Numbered from the stretch's first letter, positions 32,889-44,917 are shown. The stretch: 64,000 nucleotides of DNA from Pachyseris speciosa (GCA_016490735.1 JAEMWC010000164.1:875001-939000); one strand, 5' to 3'. Translations and numbers: made by a program. The notes: generated by a model not told the origin, from the sequence alone.

Positions 32889-33148
32889 CTGACGGTAAAG
32901 TAGTTAAAATGTGGAAATCAATTATGTCATCGTGAAGTAATAATAGTTCTGCATGATGGTCCCGTGTACACGACCCATTCAGTAAGTTACGAAAACTTAT
33001 GTGGGTGATAATCACATGATTCTTATGAAGCAGGCAAGAACTCGTTCGTTGCGTATTATTGCTAAGGCATAACATTGTAGAAATAATTTTACGAGAGCAT
33101 TTCTAGATTTCTTTTACTGTACAATAAAAAAAATACTTGATTACTCAC

Positions 33149-33539
33149 CCGCTTTAATCACTTCTTCTTTTTCCGTGCCTTCAGTAACGCAATCACGCTC
33201 CGCATGCCCCGGAATGCTCAAAGATCTAGAATCTTCTGTCGCGGTGTCATAATTTCCGAGACGTTTAGCAAGCTGCTCTCTTTCAAATTCATTCAATTTT
33301 CTTACCAGATCCTGTCGACTGATCGCTTTGAGTAGATCCTGCAGCAAACGGAAGTTGTCGCTACCAAGCTCCCCTCGTTGTTCGAGTAAAACAAATAACT
33401 CTGTAGGTTTGCCGACGCCTTCAATTTCTCTCGTTGTCAACAAGTCTCGCAACAAAAACTTCATGGAGTCCAAATTTTCATTCGAAAGTTGTTGGCTTAG
33501 AAAATACAAGAATTTCCTGTAGTCTAAAATGCACCCCAT
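33149..33539 (-). CDS. Death effector domain exon of the FADD-like gene
   Basis: The ATG at 33539-33537 opens 130 codons ending at a strong donor GCGG|GTGAGT. Residues 1-85 form a death effector domain: DYRKFLYFLSQQLSNENLDS, then MKFLLRDLL, TELFVLLEQRGELG and LLQDLLKAISRQDLVRKLNE. The order LKFL..LF..LEQ.....LL..LL..I.R.DLV...FE is that of FADD and caspase-8 DEDs, including the RxDL motif. The rest is a charged linker with DSRSLSIPGHAERD. DEDs form filaments that recruit caspase-8-like proteases. Confidence 0.85.
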
Positions 33540-34491
33540 TTGTTTTCGATTCTTCTTTGCTTCGTGCTGATTAGGGGGATCACAGTCTTATCCCGGAATA
33601 CAATGACTGTGGCTTTATACCATTCCTAAGCGGCTTCGCTCTCTGTAAAGATTGAAAAGAAGCTTGGGGTCGTAAAAGGAACAACCTTAGAAGAGCCAAA
33701 TAAAGTTGTCACACAAGTCGAAACCTCGTAAAAATAATTATCTTAGGTGTGACTGCAATAAGAGGAAAACAGGAGAACAGCACGTGGTCTGAGTGAGTGC
33801 GCGTGACACATGCAAAAGGGCTTTTTCTGGAACACCTTTCGGGGCATCTGCGCAAGAAGTTCAATTTTGTTCGTGATTTCAAACAACAACAAAAATGTCA
33901 ATCGTTTTCTTTTGCTACTGCATTGTAATGTAATTGAACCTTTTCTCTGTCTCGCCATTTTCATCATACGACATTGAGCCTAAAAACAGAGCCATTATGT
34001 CATTCCGTCCCAGTCCCCGGATAAACGATGAAACATTATCCACGTCGAACATCTCGTGTTCTATAAATATACACGGCTTCTGGGGGCTGACTGGACAAAC
34101 AATGTTTGCCCAAAGAGTAAACAGTAATTCCACAATTTTGCGTATTATTGTTGAAATAATGGTATTATTGCTGAAGTAATGTTATGTACATGTGTTGTCA
34201 ATTGGTTGCTTTCGAGCGGGTGTGCATTTTTTGTCGCCCGGTAGGGGTGTCTTAACGATCAAACATTTGTTCGTGACGCGAAATTAATAGCATTGAACAC
34301 CCGGCTAGGAACGATCGAGCATTTTCGTCCACTATCATGTTTGCAAAAACAAGGTTCGGTGGCTAAATGGGCAACCAATGTTTGACAACTGCAAGAGGAC
34401 AGACCCTGGGAATGAGTTTCTGCGAAGTAACGTAAGAGTCCAATCCTCTGGACGGCACTGTATATATAACATCCACGAAAACCACATTTAG
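33540..34491. other. Upstream region of the FADD-like gene
   Basis: Probable 5' region of the adaptor gene. A minus-strand open stretch at 34133-33915 includes SFIRGLGRNDIMAL, faintly like the end of a death domain, but has no splice context. No promoter motif is convincing. Confidence 0.35.
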
Positions 34492-35731
34492 GAGGGGGGT
34501 GAATAGGCTCGCGGATCATCGGATTTGGCAAAAAAAAAAAACTACTCGGATTTCGCATTTTGAGGATACATTTTGCGGATTGGCGGATTTCGAAGGCTCA
34601 ACGGATCACGGAATTCTTCGATATTTTAGCGTGGATTATGGATTTTGTTTGTTTTGAAGTACGGATCGTTGAACTTAACTTATCCGTCTGTTTCAATTTA
34701 GTCTTCTCTCTGGCCTTAGAACGAGGAGTTAGATCATCAAACAATCGAAGGAGCAGTCATGCGGGTTACGCCACAACAACATCGACAAGTTTAGGTTTTC
34801 AAGATGGACCAGTAGCCGAATGCAAGTTTAAACGGTCAGTGGGTTTTGTTTAGAATTTGACAATGTCGTTTATAATGTTTGCGACGCTTAGTCAAATTCA
34901 GTGAAAATTGTGACACCCCTCTGTGAAACCGCGAAAGTGATAGTTCTAAAGGCTTCGGGATATTTGTATGACGCCTTCTCAGTACACGAGAAAGGCCAAA
35001 GTGTCCCATTAAGACCATTGGCGCAGGCAGCAGACGAAAGTGGTTCAAGTTCAATGCAAGGACGTCCTTTCTGAGTTTGAGCGTTTAGTGCGTTGCTTAG
35101 AATTAGGCTCCTCGGAAATTTCATTCAACGGACCCCAAGGAATGGTTTCTGCGGCTGTCAAGTCTCGTTTGACTTGCTACTCTGGGGCTTAAAGGTGGTT
35201 CGATAGTCTAGAAAATGTATGGAAACCATAGGGTTTCTGATAAAAGTGATTGGACGGGAAGGGGGGGGGGGGGGGGGGGTTGGTATTGAAAATCTTATTT
35301 CAACAGAGAGAGTGGTTATGTCCGGAGTGGTTGCAAGGATGGCAAGTGAGCCCGAAAGTTTAGAGGACATGCCCGATAGTGACAGAGACACTTATCATAG
35401 TGACGATAAAGTGGTTAAATACGACAACAGCTCTAACGATGAGGAGACAGAAACTGCTTTTTCAGAACTCGATAGATGGTCCACTGACTTTGTTGTTAAT
35501 AGGAACGACTACTCGATTTGGGAGCCAAATGCGGATAAACAGTAGGCTAATTTCGTGACAACGTTTACAAAAAAAGTCTGAATGTTTTAAGGTCCTAAAG
35601 TCTATAACAGAACTGCATGAAAAAACAAATACCTGCGGATTCGGATTTTGGTAAAAAATATCTTCGGATTGGCGGATTTTCCCAAAAATTAGCACGGATC
35701 GACGGATTTGCTGACCCCTATTCACCCCCGT
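34492..35731. mobile_element. DNA transposon remnant, 1240 bp, CATTTAG duplication
   Basis: Ends carry GGGGGTGAATAGG inverted repeats. A 7-bp duplication CATTTAG lies at 34485-34491 and 35732-35738 (an 8-bp duplication with one mismatch is also possible). Both subterminal regions (34505-34620 and 35630-35710) are dense in CGGATT motifs, probably transposase binding sites. An acidic frame lies inside at 35338-35545. Confidence 0.65.
35338..35545 (+). pseudogene. Acidic open frame inside the DNA element
   Basis: From about 35338 the plus strand reads MASEPESLEDMPDSDRDTYH, then an acidic stretch and WSTDFVVNRNDYSIWEP, to a TAG at 35543. It may be the N-terminal remnant of a transposase. No catalytic triad is seen and the family is not recognised. 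Confidence 0.35.
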
Positions 35732-37129
35732 CATTTAGTAACCAGCGGTTTGGGTTTGGTGTGGGGGCTCACAAACATGGGGTGGGTAAATTTCATTCTC
35801 GTCCCCAGAGTCTCCGCACCTTTTAGCCGGTGGGGTCTTGACACGAGAAACGGACGATAAGGCCTCGCTAGCTAAGAGATGCAGGGAAAGCAGAAACAAA
35901 ACCAAAAATTAAGAAGCAGAACCGATTTTACGACCGAGACAATGTACACTTTCCTAACATTGTATTTTGTTAATCAGGGCTGAGCTTCTGGAATGAAGTA
36001 TTTACATGAAGTAATTTACTGTTAGTAATCTGGTTTCACATCCTTGGTGAGGATATAGCCTCGTTCATACGATGAACTTGCATTTGTTATTTCTTTGAAG
36101 AAAATGGAAGATATCCACATTTCTATGCACCATGTTCAAGTTCACTATGAACCACTGAAATGGTTTTGAAAGCGCTAAGGGTTTCGTACTTAGAGGAATA
36201 CGGACTCCTAGGCCTCTGTACGTTCTCGTTCGAGTTAATTTTCCTGTTTTAGAAATAACTCTTTCCTCAATTATGTTACAGACTCAAGGCGCGCGCGCGT
36301 TCTTTCTCGTTTTCTTTTTCTTTCTTTCGTTTTTTTTTTTTTTTTGGTATAAATGCCCCAATTCCGAGTTTTCAATCTATCGATGAATGGAACAAGATAC
36401 ATGTACAATTTGAAGGAGTCGCAACTATACATGTACCACTGAAACGTATGCAGCAAAATATTCCAAGCCAAGCACTATTAAATAACATTTTTAACTGTAA
36501 CCCCTATCTGCTTTTAAAAACTTGACGCAAACTATCGTAGGGATCTTTTTTTTTTTATTCAACTTCTTTAAGCAAAGCTAACGAATCAAATTCAGTACAG
36601 TTAAACTGACTGTGAAAAGATATATAGTCCGCAATACACAATGTTCATTTCTATCCGTTTGAGTTCTTTTTATTGATTTCCTAGAAATAACACGCAATTT
36701 TATCCCAGTTTCTAGCAAAAAGTACAATATTTATTTCTTTTCATTAATCGTCAAAATATCCTCTTTTTTGTCAACGCACCAAGGTTGGATTCCAGCCAAC
36801 CTCTAAAGTATATATCTAGCTCCCGGGCATTTACACTCTTCACTGAAATGTATCAATGAGAAACCAAAAACAATGTGTTTATGCTTCGTTGCATTGAGTT
36901 CCAAAGTCAAACGGAATTCGCTCAGTATTTTTTTAAATTGCATTCCACGTGTAAGAAAAATGACAATTTTCTTTTGAAACGAAGCACCACACTGAAACGT
37001 TTTAATACGAAGGATTATGTTCCTTTTAAATAAATGTCATATTTAATCAAATTCAACTTGATCCCAGTGAAATATGTACAGCGTCTTTCCCAAGCATTAC
37101 GTAAATAGACAAACTTCTGACTAATTATT

Positions 37130-37262
37130 TGATAGACCGACCGACCGACGGACGGACTGACTGACTGATTGACGGACTGACTGGTCGGACGAACGAACAG
37201 ACGTACAGACCGACCGCCTACGGACTGCTTGAGTGACTAACCGACTGGCTGACTGACTGATT
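37130..37262 (+). repeat. GACT/GACG tetranucleotide-like minisatellite
   Basis: Irregular GACTGACT, GACGGACG and GACCGACC units. It is the counterpart of the more regular array at 54100-54270 in copy 2. Confidence 0.75.
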
Positions 37263-37960
37263 CATATTCGAGATAAGGAAACAAAGCAAAAGGGCGAGAC
37301 GACACTTCTCCCAGTCATCGCTTCATGTGTTTCCTTTGCTTTTTTCGTACATTAGTTAGCATCCCTGCTTGTCTATTTTTCTACAAGCGAAGTTCTGATA
37401 AGAATTAAAGGGGTGATTCTTTAGGTTCAGTAGACCTCATCGTCATTAAAAAATTAAGAGGAATTATTCAGTAATTCACGTACAGGGATAAATTCAGTTG
37501 ATCCACACTGAGCTAACATTTCTTTAATGGACGCCAAGCTTTCCATAATTTTGGTCGATGTCCAGATGTTGCTGGAGTACTTTTGATTGCAAATTAAAAA
37601 CAAGCGAATTTGAAATGCGGTGAACGGTAAATAATCTCGTTAAGACCTAGCCTTTTCCCAACTGAGGGCGTAAAACGAGAAGCTGTTATCACGATTATGA
37701 TTAGAAGTGGAACAAGCCTACTCGTTTTCTCTTATCTCAAGCGAATGAAGAGTAATCAAGTACACCATTTTGCTAATCATCAGTTCCTGGTGAATTGTGG
37801 GTATTTCCAGTCTTTTGTCTTTTGTGCACTTTGACCGCATGCATTTTTCTGCTCAAACTCAAACGAGCGAGGTAACAAACTTTCTTGTTTTCAACTTAAG
37901 CCGATTTCTATCTGCCTTTTACAATCTAATGTTTCATCTAACCCGCATGTAGCTCACAGT

Positions 37961-38298
37961 CTAATGAGCAAGAGAGTTGCCGCTGTTTTGTCTTACATAA
38001 GGCATTAGTTTCTGTGCGATGTCATTCCGTCTGATCTCTTTCAGTGACTCAACAAACTGACTTAGAGGAAGGTCTGGGTATCTTGCCCGGAGCAAGCTCA
38101 TTAAACTTTTCGAAGGGCTTCCTTTGCTTTGCAGCTCATCATGTAAGGCATTACGTTCTTCTAGTGAAATTTCCTGGTACTTGGCTGCTAAGCGCTCGTA
38201 GTCACGTCTGATCCGCCATCTTCCATTGTCAAGCTTTAAACACATCCAATCAAAAAGTCCCTGGTTTTCGTTCTCCAGTTGCTCAAGGCTCGTGTAAG
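37961..38298 (-). CDS. Death domain exon of TNFR-A
   Basis: 111 residues to TAG, starting YTSLEQLENENQGLFDWMCL and ending LMPYV..NSLAH. A death domain with DYERLAAKY, RNALHDELQSKGSPSKSLMS and VESLKEIRRNDIAQKL. It should recruit a DD adaptor when ligand clusters the receptor. It is highly similar to the death domains of TNFR-B and of the FADD-like gene. The exon phase (two bases after the intron) is the same in all three. Confidence 0.9.
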
Positions 38299-40622
38299 CT
38301 GAATAAGAGAGCATTTCAGTGAGTAATAAATCAAACGTCTCGTAAATAGGGTCGGCCGTGGTTTTCTAAATCTGGTATACAGTATCTTTCAGATGGAATA
38401 TGGGTATGTTTGGTATACCACTTTTCAAAATTTCTTGTATTACAAATTTCAGGAGTACATTTTTCAGTAAAGACTGGTTCACGCACATTCAGAAATCTAA
38501 TCAAAGTAGCTATGAGCCACTGAACTCGGAAAAATGAATTATAAACCACTTGCGGGTATGTAGTTTTGATTTCTTTGTTAGGAAAGTAGTACATCAAAAA
38601 CGAGTGCGAGTGTTTTATCAGTGGCTCCAAACACCGAGAAACAAATTGTGTCAAGGTGTTTGGAGCCCCTGATGAAACACGAAGCACGAGTTTTTGATAT
38701 GACTTCTCAATCACGCATAAAAATACAATGAGATATAGCAAATATTGTCTCTCTATAATCAGCACCGATTGTTTAAGCGAGCAACAGCGAATACATTCTT
38801 TCGCATTTTTCACAACTCTTTGCCTGCATACATTTGGGAGTTGTTTGTTTCGCATCAGCAGTCATTCACTGTAGTTGATACATGATGACGGAGATCAAGG
38901 TGTTGTCCTGGTGTACCGATACACAAGAGAATAACCATTGTTCTTTCTTTGTTTAGGAGTCATTGGTTAGCTGTTGTGTATTGTTGGTACCGGTACACGA
39001 GGACAGAACAAGGATCCCAGGACGGAGTGAGTCGCTTTCGTCCGCATAAAACTTTATCTGAGGACCAGTTTACAGCTTATAAGGCCGTTCCTGCTTCTAC
39101 AAAGTACAAAAACAGATTGTCTTTGAACATTTTTAGACAATGACAGTTGGAAAGAGAGACGAAAGTATTCGGATTTTAGATATCCTGGACCGAGGTCTTT
39201 ACAGAGATCATGATTTGTACCGTAAGTTGTGAAATATCGTAAATGGATGCCGTATATCTTAATTATTAGTTGGCGAAGTTTGCAAATCATGATGTAAAAC
39301 TCTAACTATCACCGAACTATGAACTATCACCGCTGTATAGCTAATGGTTATTAGAAGTAAAATTTCCATATTTTAGTGGTATATACCACTCTCACTGGAG
39401 AATGGTATATACTGTTTTTCATTGGGTATCCAAACACGTGTAATTCATGTGGTATACACCCGGTGATTGTTAGTTAACGTAATGAATTATTGAGTTTGAG
39501 AACGTTACTGCAAGCTCCAAAAAAGGGAAGAGTGTCACTTGTGTTACATTTTACCCATCATTTAGTCTTTGTAAGGTCAAATTTAAGTGTAGCAGCGCTT
39601 TTCCAAACAAATAGCCCTTTCTTATTGAAACTTTCCCAGACAAAAGCAAGTTGTCAAAAGCAAGTCCCTCCTCTTCTTCGTTAGTCTTTTGTATTATCTT
39701 GATCAATTTGTGTTTTTCATTTGGCCGCTTTTCCAAGGTTGTACAGTTTCATGGTCGGAATATTTGGTTGTTACATATGCACTAACGAAGGAGTGATGGA
39801 GCGTCAATACTTAAAGCAATTTGAGGAGGCGTTATGTTCTTAAGACGACTACGGTGTGCTTATCGCCAAAGCTGTACCGAGTATGGCATCAATAAACTTG
39901 ATTCTTCGAAATTGTTTTGAAGCATCAAATCCCGATCCATCGATTAAACGTCTTTCTCTACATAGTACTGCAGCCTTGAGTATTAAAACAAGAAGAGTTA
40001 TCTTCACATTGTTTTGATACAGTCCGTATTAATTGATCGTTGCTTAAATATCTGCTGGATTTATGGAACCAAAATAGCACCTTTAGATTTTAGCCCGTGT
40101 TATTGTAAATTATGTTATTTTCTTGTTCTTAGTCAAAAGATCCATTTGTAATCTGTACTTGAACTATTTTTAATTAATTTGTGTTTAATTAATTTGTGTT
40201 ATTTTCCTTTTACGTTTTTGAACATCCTTTTGACCCACCCGCCTCGACTGGCCTTTGCTACCTTCGGGTGTGTCCTATTTTTTTCCCTTTTTCTCATTAC
40301 ATGCGCTTTTAAACAAGCACACCGTTGCATCGGTGAAACATGATGCTCGCTAGTAGGGCTAGCGGAATTAACAGGGAAAATCTTCACATAAGACAAGTCT
40401 ACCCGAAGAAAACCCACCTTGTTAAGTGGTAGAAGGGTTACTCAAAACACCACATATTGGATGACCCTCAGTTCTTTTTTATTACGGTTTTATGTCGGAA
40501 AACGACAAGACACACGAGCATTGGCTCCTAGGAGCCTTTTGATTGTAGTAAGTTGGTCCCGTCCGTGTAAAACTGTTTCGATCGTTTTTTTAGTTAGTGC
40601 TCTTAGACCTATAACTACTCAC
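38299..40622. other. TNFR-A intron 2 with about 1.9 kb absent from TNFR-B
   Basis: Homology with TNFR-B intron 2 is seen only near the two ends (from about 40390 rightwards, and close to the DD exon). The inserted part holds repeat-like motifs such as GGTGTTTGGAGCC (mirrored about 38622-38672) and GGTATATACCACT near 39373. No gene is seen. Confidence 0.5.
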
Positions 40623-41556
40623 TTGGATTCATTGATTGCACTTGCGAAGGAAGTGCAGCAAGGTCATCGTGTTCCGTCGGCCGTTCAACTGAAGCAACAT
40701 CATTTCCACGAAGACGGCTTCGTGCGCACGCTGTATAAACAATGAGACCCAAGATTGCCAGCATTGTAATTGATGCCAACACTGCTATCAAAATAACGAG
40801 GGGATTGATTTCTCCTTTCTTTTCTCCAGACACTATCACCATGCCTTCTGCCGCTTTGGGGTTGTTCGTTGACAAAGTGGACGGCACTGCCGAGGACGTC
40901 GACGGTGGCTTGGTGGAGTGTGTTCTCAACAGCGTTCTTAACTCATTTTTCAGCCTCCCTGGTTGAGTTGTATGCCTGGCGGAGGAGGTCGTCTGAGTTG
41001 TCGTAGGTGAAAGTTTCTTTCCTTGCGTCGCAGTGGAGGTCTTTGAGGGTTTTGTGGGTGGCAGTCTTCTCGGGGTGTGCGTCATAACATCAGAAGCCTT
41101 TGTGGCGGGCACATTTGTGCATGGCGTTGAGCGTACTTTACACTTCTTCTCATAACTCGCACATTCCTGTGCCAATTCGTCCTTTCCGTCTCCGCAGCAT
41201 TTCGCACAAGGAAAACAGTCGAAGATGAATGGCGCAGGGTAAAAACCACCAGCGCATTTATCATCGCACTTAGTGTTAGAGAATAAAGTACAGTTCTTTT
41301 TTGTCAATTTTCCTTTAGAACATACAGTACATGCTTTGCATTGCGCCTTGCCATATTTGTCCGAATACGTCTTGCCAAGTTTACAAGGGACGCAATGGAT
41401 GGGCGTCTCGAAAGCAACTGAGCTGCCGCACGGGACAGAAGGTTGCGATCCCGCGGGACAATCAGGACACTCCATGCATTTGTATCTCCTTTCTGGTGAT
41501 CCAATCCAGTGAATTTGCGTTGTCTTACACGGGAAGTCTGCTTTAATTTCATAAAC
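40623..41556 (-). CDS. Ectodomain and transmembrane exon of TNFR-A
   Basis: 311 codons, opening VYEIKADFPCKTTQIHW after the acceptor. Roughly three TNFR cysteine-rich modules follow, with CMECPDCPAGSQPSVPC, then CKLGKTYSDKYGKAQCKACT, then NTKCDDKCAGGFYPAP and CFPCAKCCGDGKDELAQEC. The next 90 residues are rich in Thr, Ser and Pro, a likely O-glycosylated stalk. A single transmembrane helix (PLVILIAVLASITMLAILGL, about residues 284-310) is followed by a basic stop-transfer (ARSRLRG) and an acidic cytosolic stretch. Reading past the splice donor meets a stop after two codons, so the exon must splice to the death-domain exon. Confidence 0.9.
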
Positions 41557-41998
41557 CTGTTAGGGGGAGAGAGAAAAAAATTAAGGGTCAGTTTTAGTTT
41601 ACATGGAAGGAAGATGATCATTGAAACGAGATCAGAAAGCAAAACATCTGACATGGCGTCATGTGTTTGTCTAGGGGAGCGTTAAACTTTACCTTCTCGC
41701 AAGGATAATGATCAACCTAATTGACAGGGAGGATTATCCCAGTTATAAGGTCAACCGTTCAACTTTTTGTTATGTCAACACTTCATAATATAATAACTCG
41801 CTTCTTTCGTCAAAATCGATACCTGATTATACATACCGTGACAGGCAAAGGGGAGATATTTGGGGGAGCGAAACCAAATACCTGGGAGCCTGGAACAAAC
41901 TACATACTCTCGCAAATCGAAGTTAAACTTACTTCTTCCGACAAAAAAGCAGCGTATTTCTGTAAACTTTTGTCGGTTTAGGGGCATGTTGCAAAAGG

Positions 41999-42432
41999 CA
42001 GGGGCACCCAACGAGCCAAATCAACCAAAAGCTGTAGAAAGGCATTTTTAAGTACCTTATGATGTTTAAAGTCTGTTTAAAGTGATGTTTTCATGAGCTA
42101 GAAGACGTTCATCTGTTCGGATTCTCTAGCTGAAATTTTAATTGCCCGAAAATGTTAGAGAACAAAATCTTCCTTTGAGAAAATGCAAGCTGAAATGAAT
42201 TTTCTAGGGAACTATTTTCTTTCCGAAAATGCTAGCTGACGTTTTTGACTGCCAAAAACAGCAATTACGACCTTTTCGAAAACCTCAGGTCGGCTATGAT
42301 TTCCCAATTGCCAATCTTTTAGGCCACATTTTAGCTACGAAAATCCCGTAGTGCACTCTTTAATCGACGCCGAAAGCACAAGGGGAATTACCCTCCACCG
42401 AACAGATATCTACCGAAACTTGGGTGTCCCTG
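41999..42432 (+). mobile_element. MITE 1 in TNFR-A intron 1
   Basis: 434 bp. Starts CAGGGGCACCCAACGAG and ends TTGGGTGTCCCTG, with AAAAGG on both sides (41993-41998 and 42433-42438). The matching position in TNFR-B (about 57312-57325) is empty, so the element arrived after the duplication or was lost cleanly there. CAGGG ends resemble hAT MITEs, but the visible duplication is 6 bp, not 8. Confidence 0.8.
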
Positions 42433-42516
42433 AAAAGGGCAGCAGTAACAGATGCGTATTCGGTTTAGCATCATAGAGGCCTTAGGAACTAGAAGTCCGT
42501 ATGAAAATAGTAAGCG

Positions 42517-42620
42517 GGCGCGCGCGGAACGGGGGAAGACAGCAGAGAGAAAAGGAAGTGGAGCGCGACGTTAGGGAGGGAGAGAAAAGGAAGTGGAGCG
42601 CGACGGGAGGGAGGGAAAAG
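42517..42620 (+). repeat. GA-rich tandem duplication
   Basis: Two near-identical units of about 39 bp (GAGAAAAGGAAGTGGAGCGC) in intron 1 of TNFR-A. Only one unit is present at the equivalent site in copy 2 (about 57420-57470). Confidence 0.65.
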
Positions 42621-43323
42621 GAATCGCTTGCAGCAAAGCTATTACGCACCCTAATAATATGTAAATTTGAGACATCTGCCAAATGACTCGCTACTGTAAT
42701 AATACAAATTAAAAGTGCGCCAATCCGTGTTGAAATCGGTAAGGAAAAACAATAGACAACGTACGATTCAAAGTTTTTATCTACCTTTCTTAAAAAATGA
42801 ACGACGAAGAACAAGCAGGACTGGAAAAAATTCTTGTCGATAGCACCCTGATCCACTCTAAGTTTCAAGTTAAAATTAAAAAAGCTTTACATATCAAATG
42901 GGAGAAGTCTGTTTTAAACCAACAGTTACAACATGTTGGATTAACCCTTTCAATTTATTAAGTTTTGGGGTCGAATACCTCATGTTTTATACATGTTTTC
43001 ATTATTATTCAAACAATAGTTAATCCTTGTAATATGAAACTCTATATACAGTTGAAATTCAAATTGTAACGAACATTGCAACTGAAGATGGCATAAGTAT
43101 ATCGAAACATGTCTTGCTTTAACTTAAAAGTGCTGTTCTATTTTTTCAAACCATTATTCATCGGCTGTTTTCACGATCAATTGATAACAACCGATTAAGT
43201 TATTCAGGATGTTGTGGTATTGGTTTTGACCAATCAGAACACCGGACTCTATCCGTGATTGGCATATTCTGACTTTAATTCCCAAAACAGGACGTAAAAT
43301 GCGAAACAAACCATAGCTTTGCA

Positions 43324-43768
43324 CGGAGACACCCAACGACAAGTTTCGGTAGATATCTGTTCGGTGGAGACTAATTCACCTTGGGCTTTCGGCGTCGATT
43401 AAAGAGTGCACTCGGATTATCGTAACTAAAACGTGGCCTAAAAGATTCGCAATTGGGAAATCATAGCCCCTGAGATTTTCGGAAAGGTCGTAATTGCTGT
43501 TTTTGGCAGTCAAAAACGTCAGCTTGCATTTTCGGAAAGAAAATAGTTCCCTAGAAAGCTCGTGGGAGTTCATTTGAGCTTGCATTTTCTCCAAGCAAGA
43601 TTTTGTTCCCTTACATTTTCGGGCAATTAAATTTCAGCCAGAGGATCCGAACAAATGGATTTCTTCTAGCTTATGAAAACATCGCTTTAAACAGACTTTA
43701 AACACCATAAGATACTCAAAAATGCCGTTCTACAGCTTTTGGTTGATTTAGCTCGTTGGGTGCCCCTG
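43324..43768 (-). mobile_element. MITE 2 in TNFR-A intron 1, inverted copy
   Basis: 445 bp, the same family as 41999-42432 but in opposite orientation, with ends CGGAGACACCCAACG and CGTTGGGTGCCCCTG. TTTGCA flanks both sides (43318-43323 and 43769-43774). The equivalent site in copy 2 (about 58153) is empty. Confidence 0.8.
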
Positions 43769-44818
43769 TTTGCAGCAGGCGCTCTTCTCCCCTCTCCTAG
43801 CGCTTTGCCTTTTCCCTAGCAAAAGTGAAAGAAACCAACCGACTGGTTGAACAGGTTCCAGCCGTAGCTGCTTCAGTGGTGTGACTGCATTGGTGCAATT
43901 CCTGAAGCATTAAGTCATGGTCACACTAGTCGTGAGCATATCTTGCATAACTTAACAGACTTAAGTTATGAAACAATGTTGTTGTTTGTATTGCACACTG
44001 AAGGGAAAACGTTTCTTGAGACCGAGTGATCACGATTTTTCTGAGTTATCGTACCTAGTTAAGGTATGATAAAGGCACTGAAGGAAATATTTGTTCCTGC
44101 CTGTTTCGCTACCGACATTTTCCATAGAGATTCCTTCGGTAGCACTCGTAAAGTATTTTGCAGGGTTACAACAGCGAAATAAATGAGCGATCATAACGAA
44201 TTAAAGCGCTTTGTTTCGCTTCAACGATCAACACTTTTCACAGAGAATCGCAGCTAATTAACAAACCTTACAAATAATTAATTTAACTTAACGATCTATG
44301 ATTGTTTGTAAGCCTGAGTACAGCTGGAGTAAATACTCCGATTACCCAAATTAAATGGGTTCTTTGCAAAGGAAAGAAAGATAGAAAATTCATTAACATA
44401 ATTATGTTACAGCAAGCGTAGATGTGACAAGCAAAATAGAGAGAGAACTAATATGAGGTTTTCCACAAAAGGGTGTTTTGTAACATGAGCATTTGTTATT
44501 GGCTCACGAACACGTGTATAAAGAAAACGAGGCAAAAACGTTTAGAGTACCCTACTTCAAAACATAATCCTGGCAAACTACAGAGTAGATAAGAGGCTTC
44601 TCCATCGAGATGTTAAATCAAAACACTGCATAAGACCATAAACTTAACAATAATGATGCACGCCTGTTAAAATCTGCCTCATCAGCAAATTTACCTCCGC
44701 AGCAAAAGAATCATGATTTTACGAACAGAATGAGGAAGAAATATCAAAACAAAGATTCTTCTGCAAAGTTGCTCTTTTCAATTGTCAAAAAACGGAAGAT
44801 TTGTGTTTCTGTACTCAC

Positions 44819-44917
44819 CAACAAGCCCAAAACAACGATCAAAGTTGACACTTGTGCTTCAAACGTCTTGGCGGCTTGGTGAGATGAATAAGGTGACTTG
44901 CCGAGGACTGAGCTCAT
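44819..44917 (-). CDS. Signal-peptide exon of TNFR-A
   Basis: 33 codons: MSSVLGKSPY at the start and a hydrophobic core STLIVVLGLL at the end, then donor GTGAGT in phase 0. The next exon starts VYEIKA, which completes a plausible cleavage region. The frame stays open further upstream, but upstream sequence is not conserved in frame with TNFR-B, while this ATG is, so the ATG at 44917 is preferred. Confidence 0.8.

Larger units (their letters stand above)
30060..33539 (-). other. Gene: FADD-like death adaptor (DED-linker-DD), four coding exons
   Basis: The model joins exons 33539-33149, 32888-32763, 31329-31165 and 30406-30060, about 342 residues. Every intron is in phase 1 (one base before, two after), and the joined codons read Asp, Glu and Gly. 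Donors are GG|GTGAGT, CG|GTGAGA and CG|GTGGGT; acceptors are CCGTCAG, CCCATCAG and CATTCAG. A DED at the N terminus and a DD at the C terminus is the FADD plan: the DD binds receptor death domains and the DED recruits initiator caspases. Vertebrate FADD is shorter (about 208 residues); the extra length is the repeated linker. The DD closely resembles those of the two TNF receptors in this window. Confidence 0.75.
37961..44917 (-). other. Gene: TNF-receptor-like protein A with death domain
   Basis: Three coding exons join 44917-44819, 41556-40623 and 38298-37961, about 456 residues. Intron 1 is phase 0 and intron 2 phase 1; donors are TTG|GTGAGT and CAA|GTGAGT, acceptors CCTAACAG and TTATTCAG. 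The order is signal peptide, cysteine-rich domains, Thr/Ser/Pro stalk, one transmembrane helix, short cytosolic linker and death domain. That makes it a type I TNF-superfamily receptor of the death-receptor class, acting at the plasma membrane. The paralogue TNFR-B has the same exon plan. A kappa-B site lies 400 bp upstream of the ATG. The ligand is unknown. Confidence 0.85.

Noticed and set aside
33915..34133. Minus-strand frame with SFIRGLGRNDIMAL, possibly a death-domain remnant
   Set aside because: The similarity covers only a few residues, and no splice sites or flanking helices are visible.
40742..41546. Plus-strand frames opposite the TNFR-A exon
   Set aside because: Antisense shadows; the minus-strand frame has TNFR cysteine modules, a transmembrane helix and matching splice sites.
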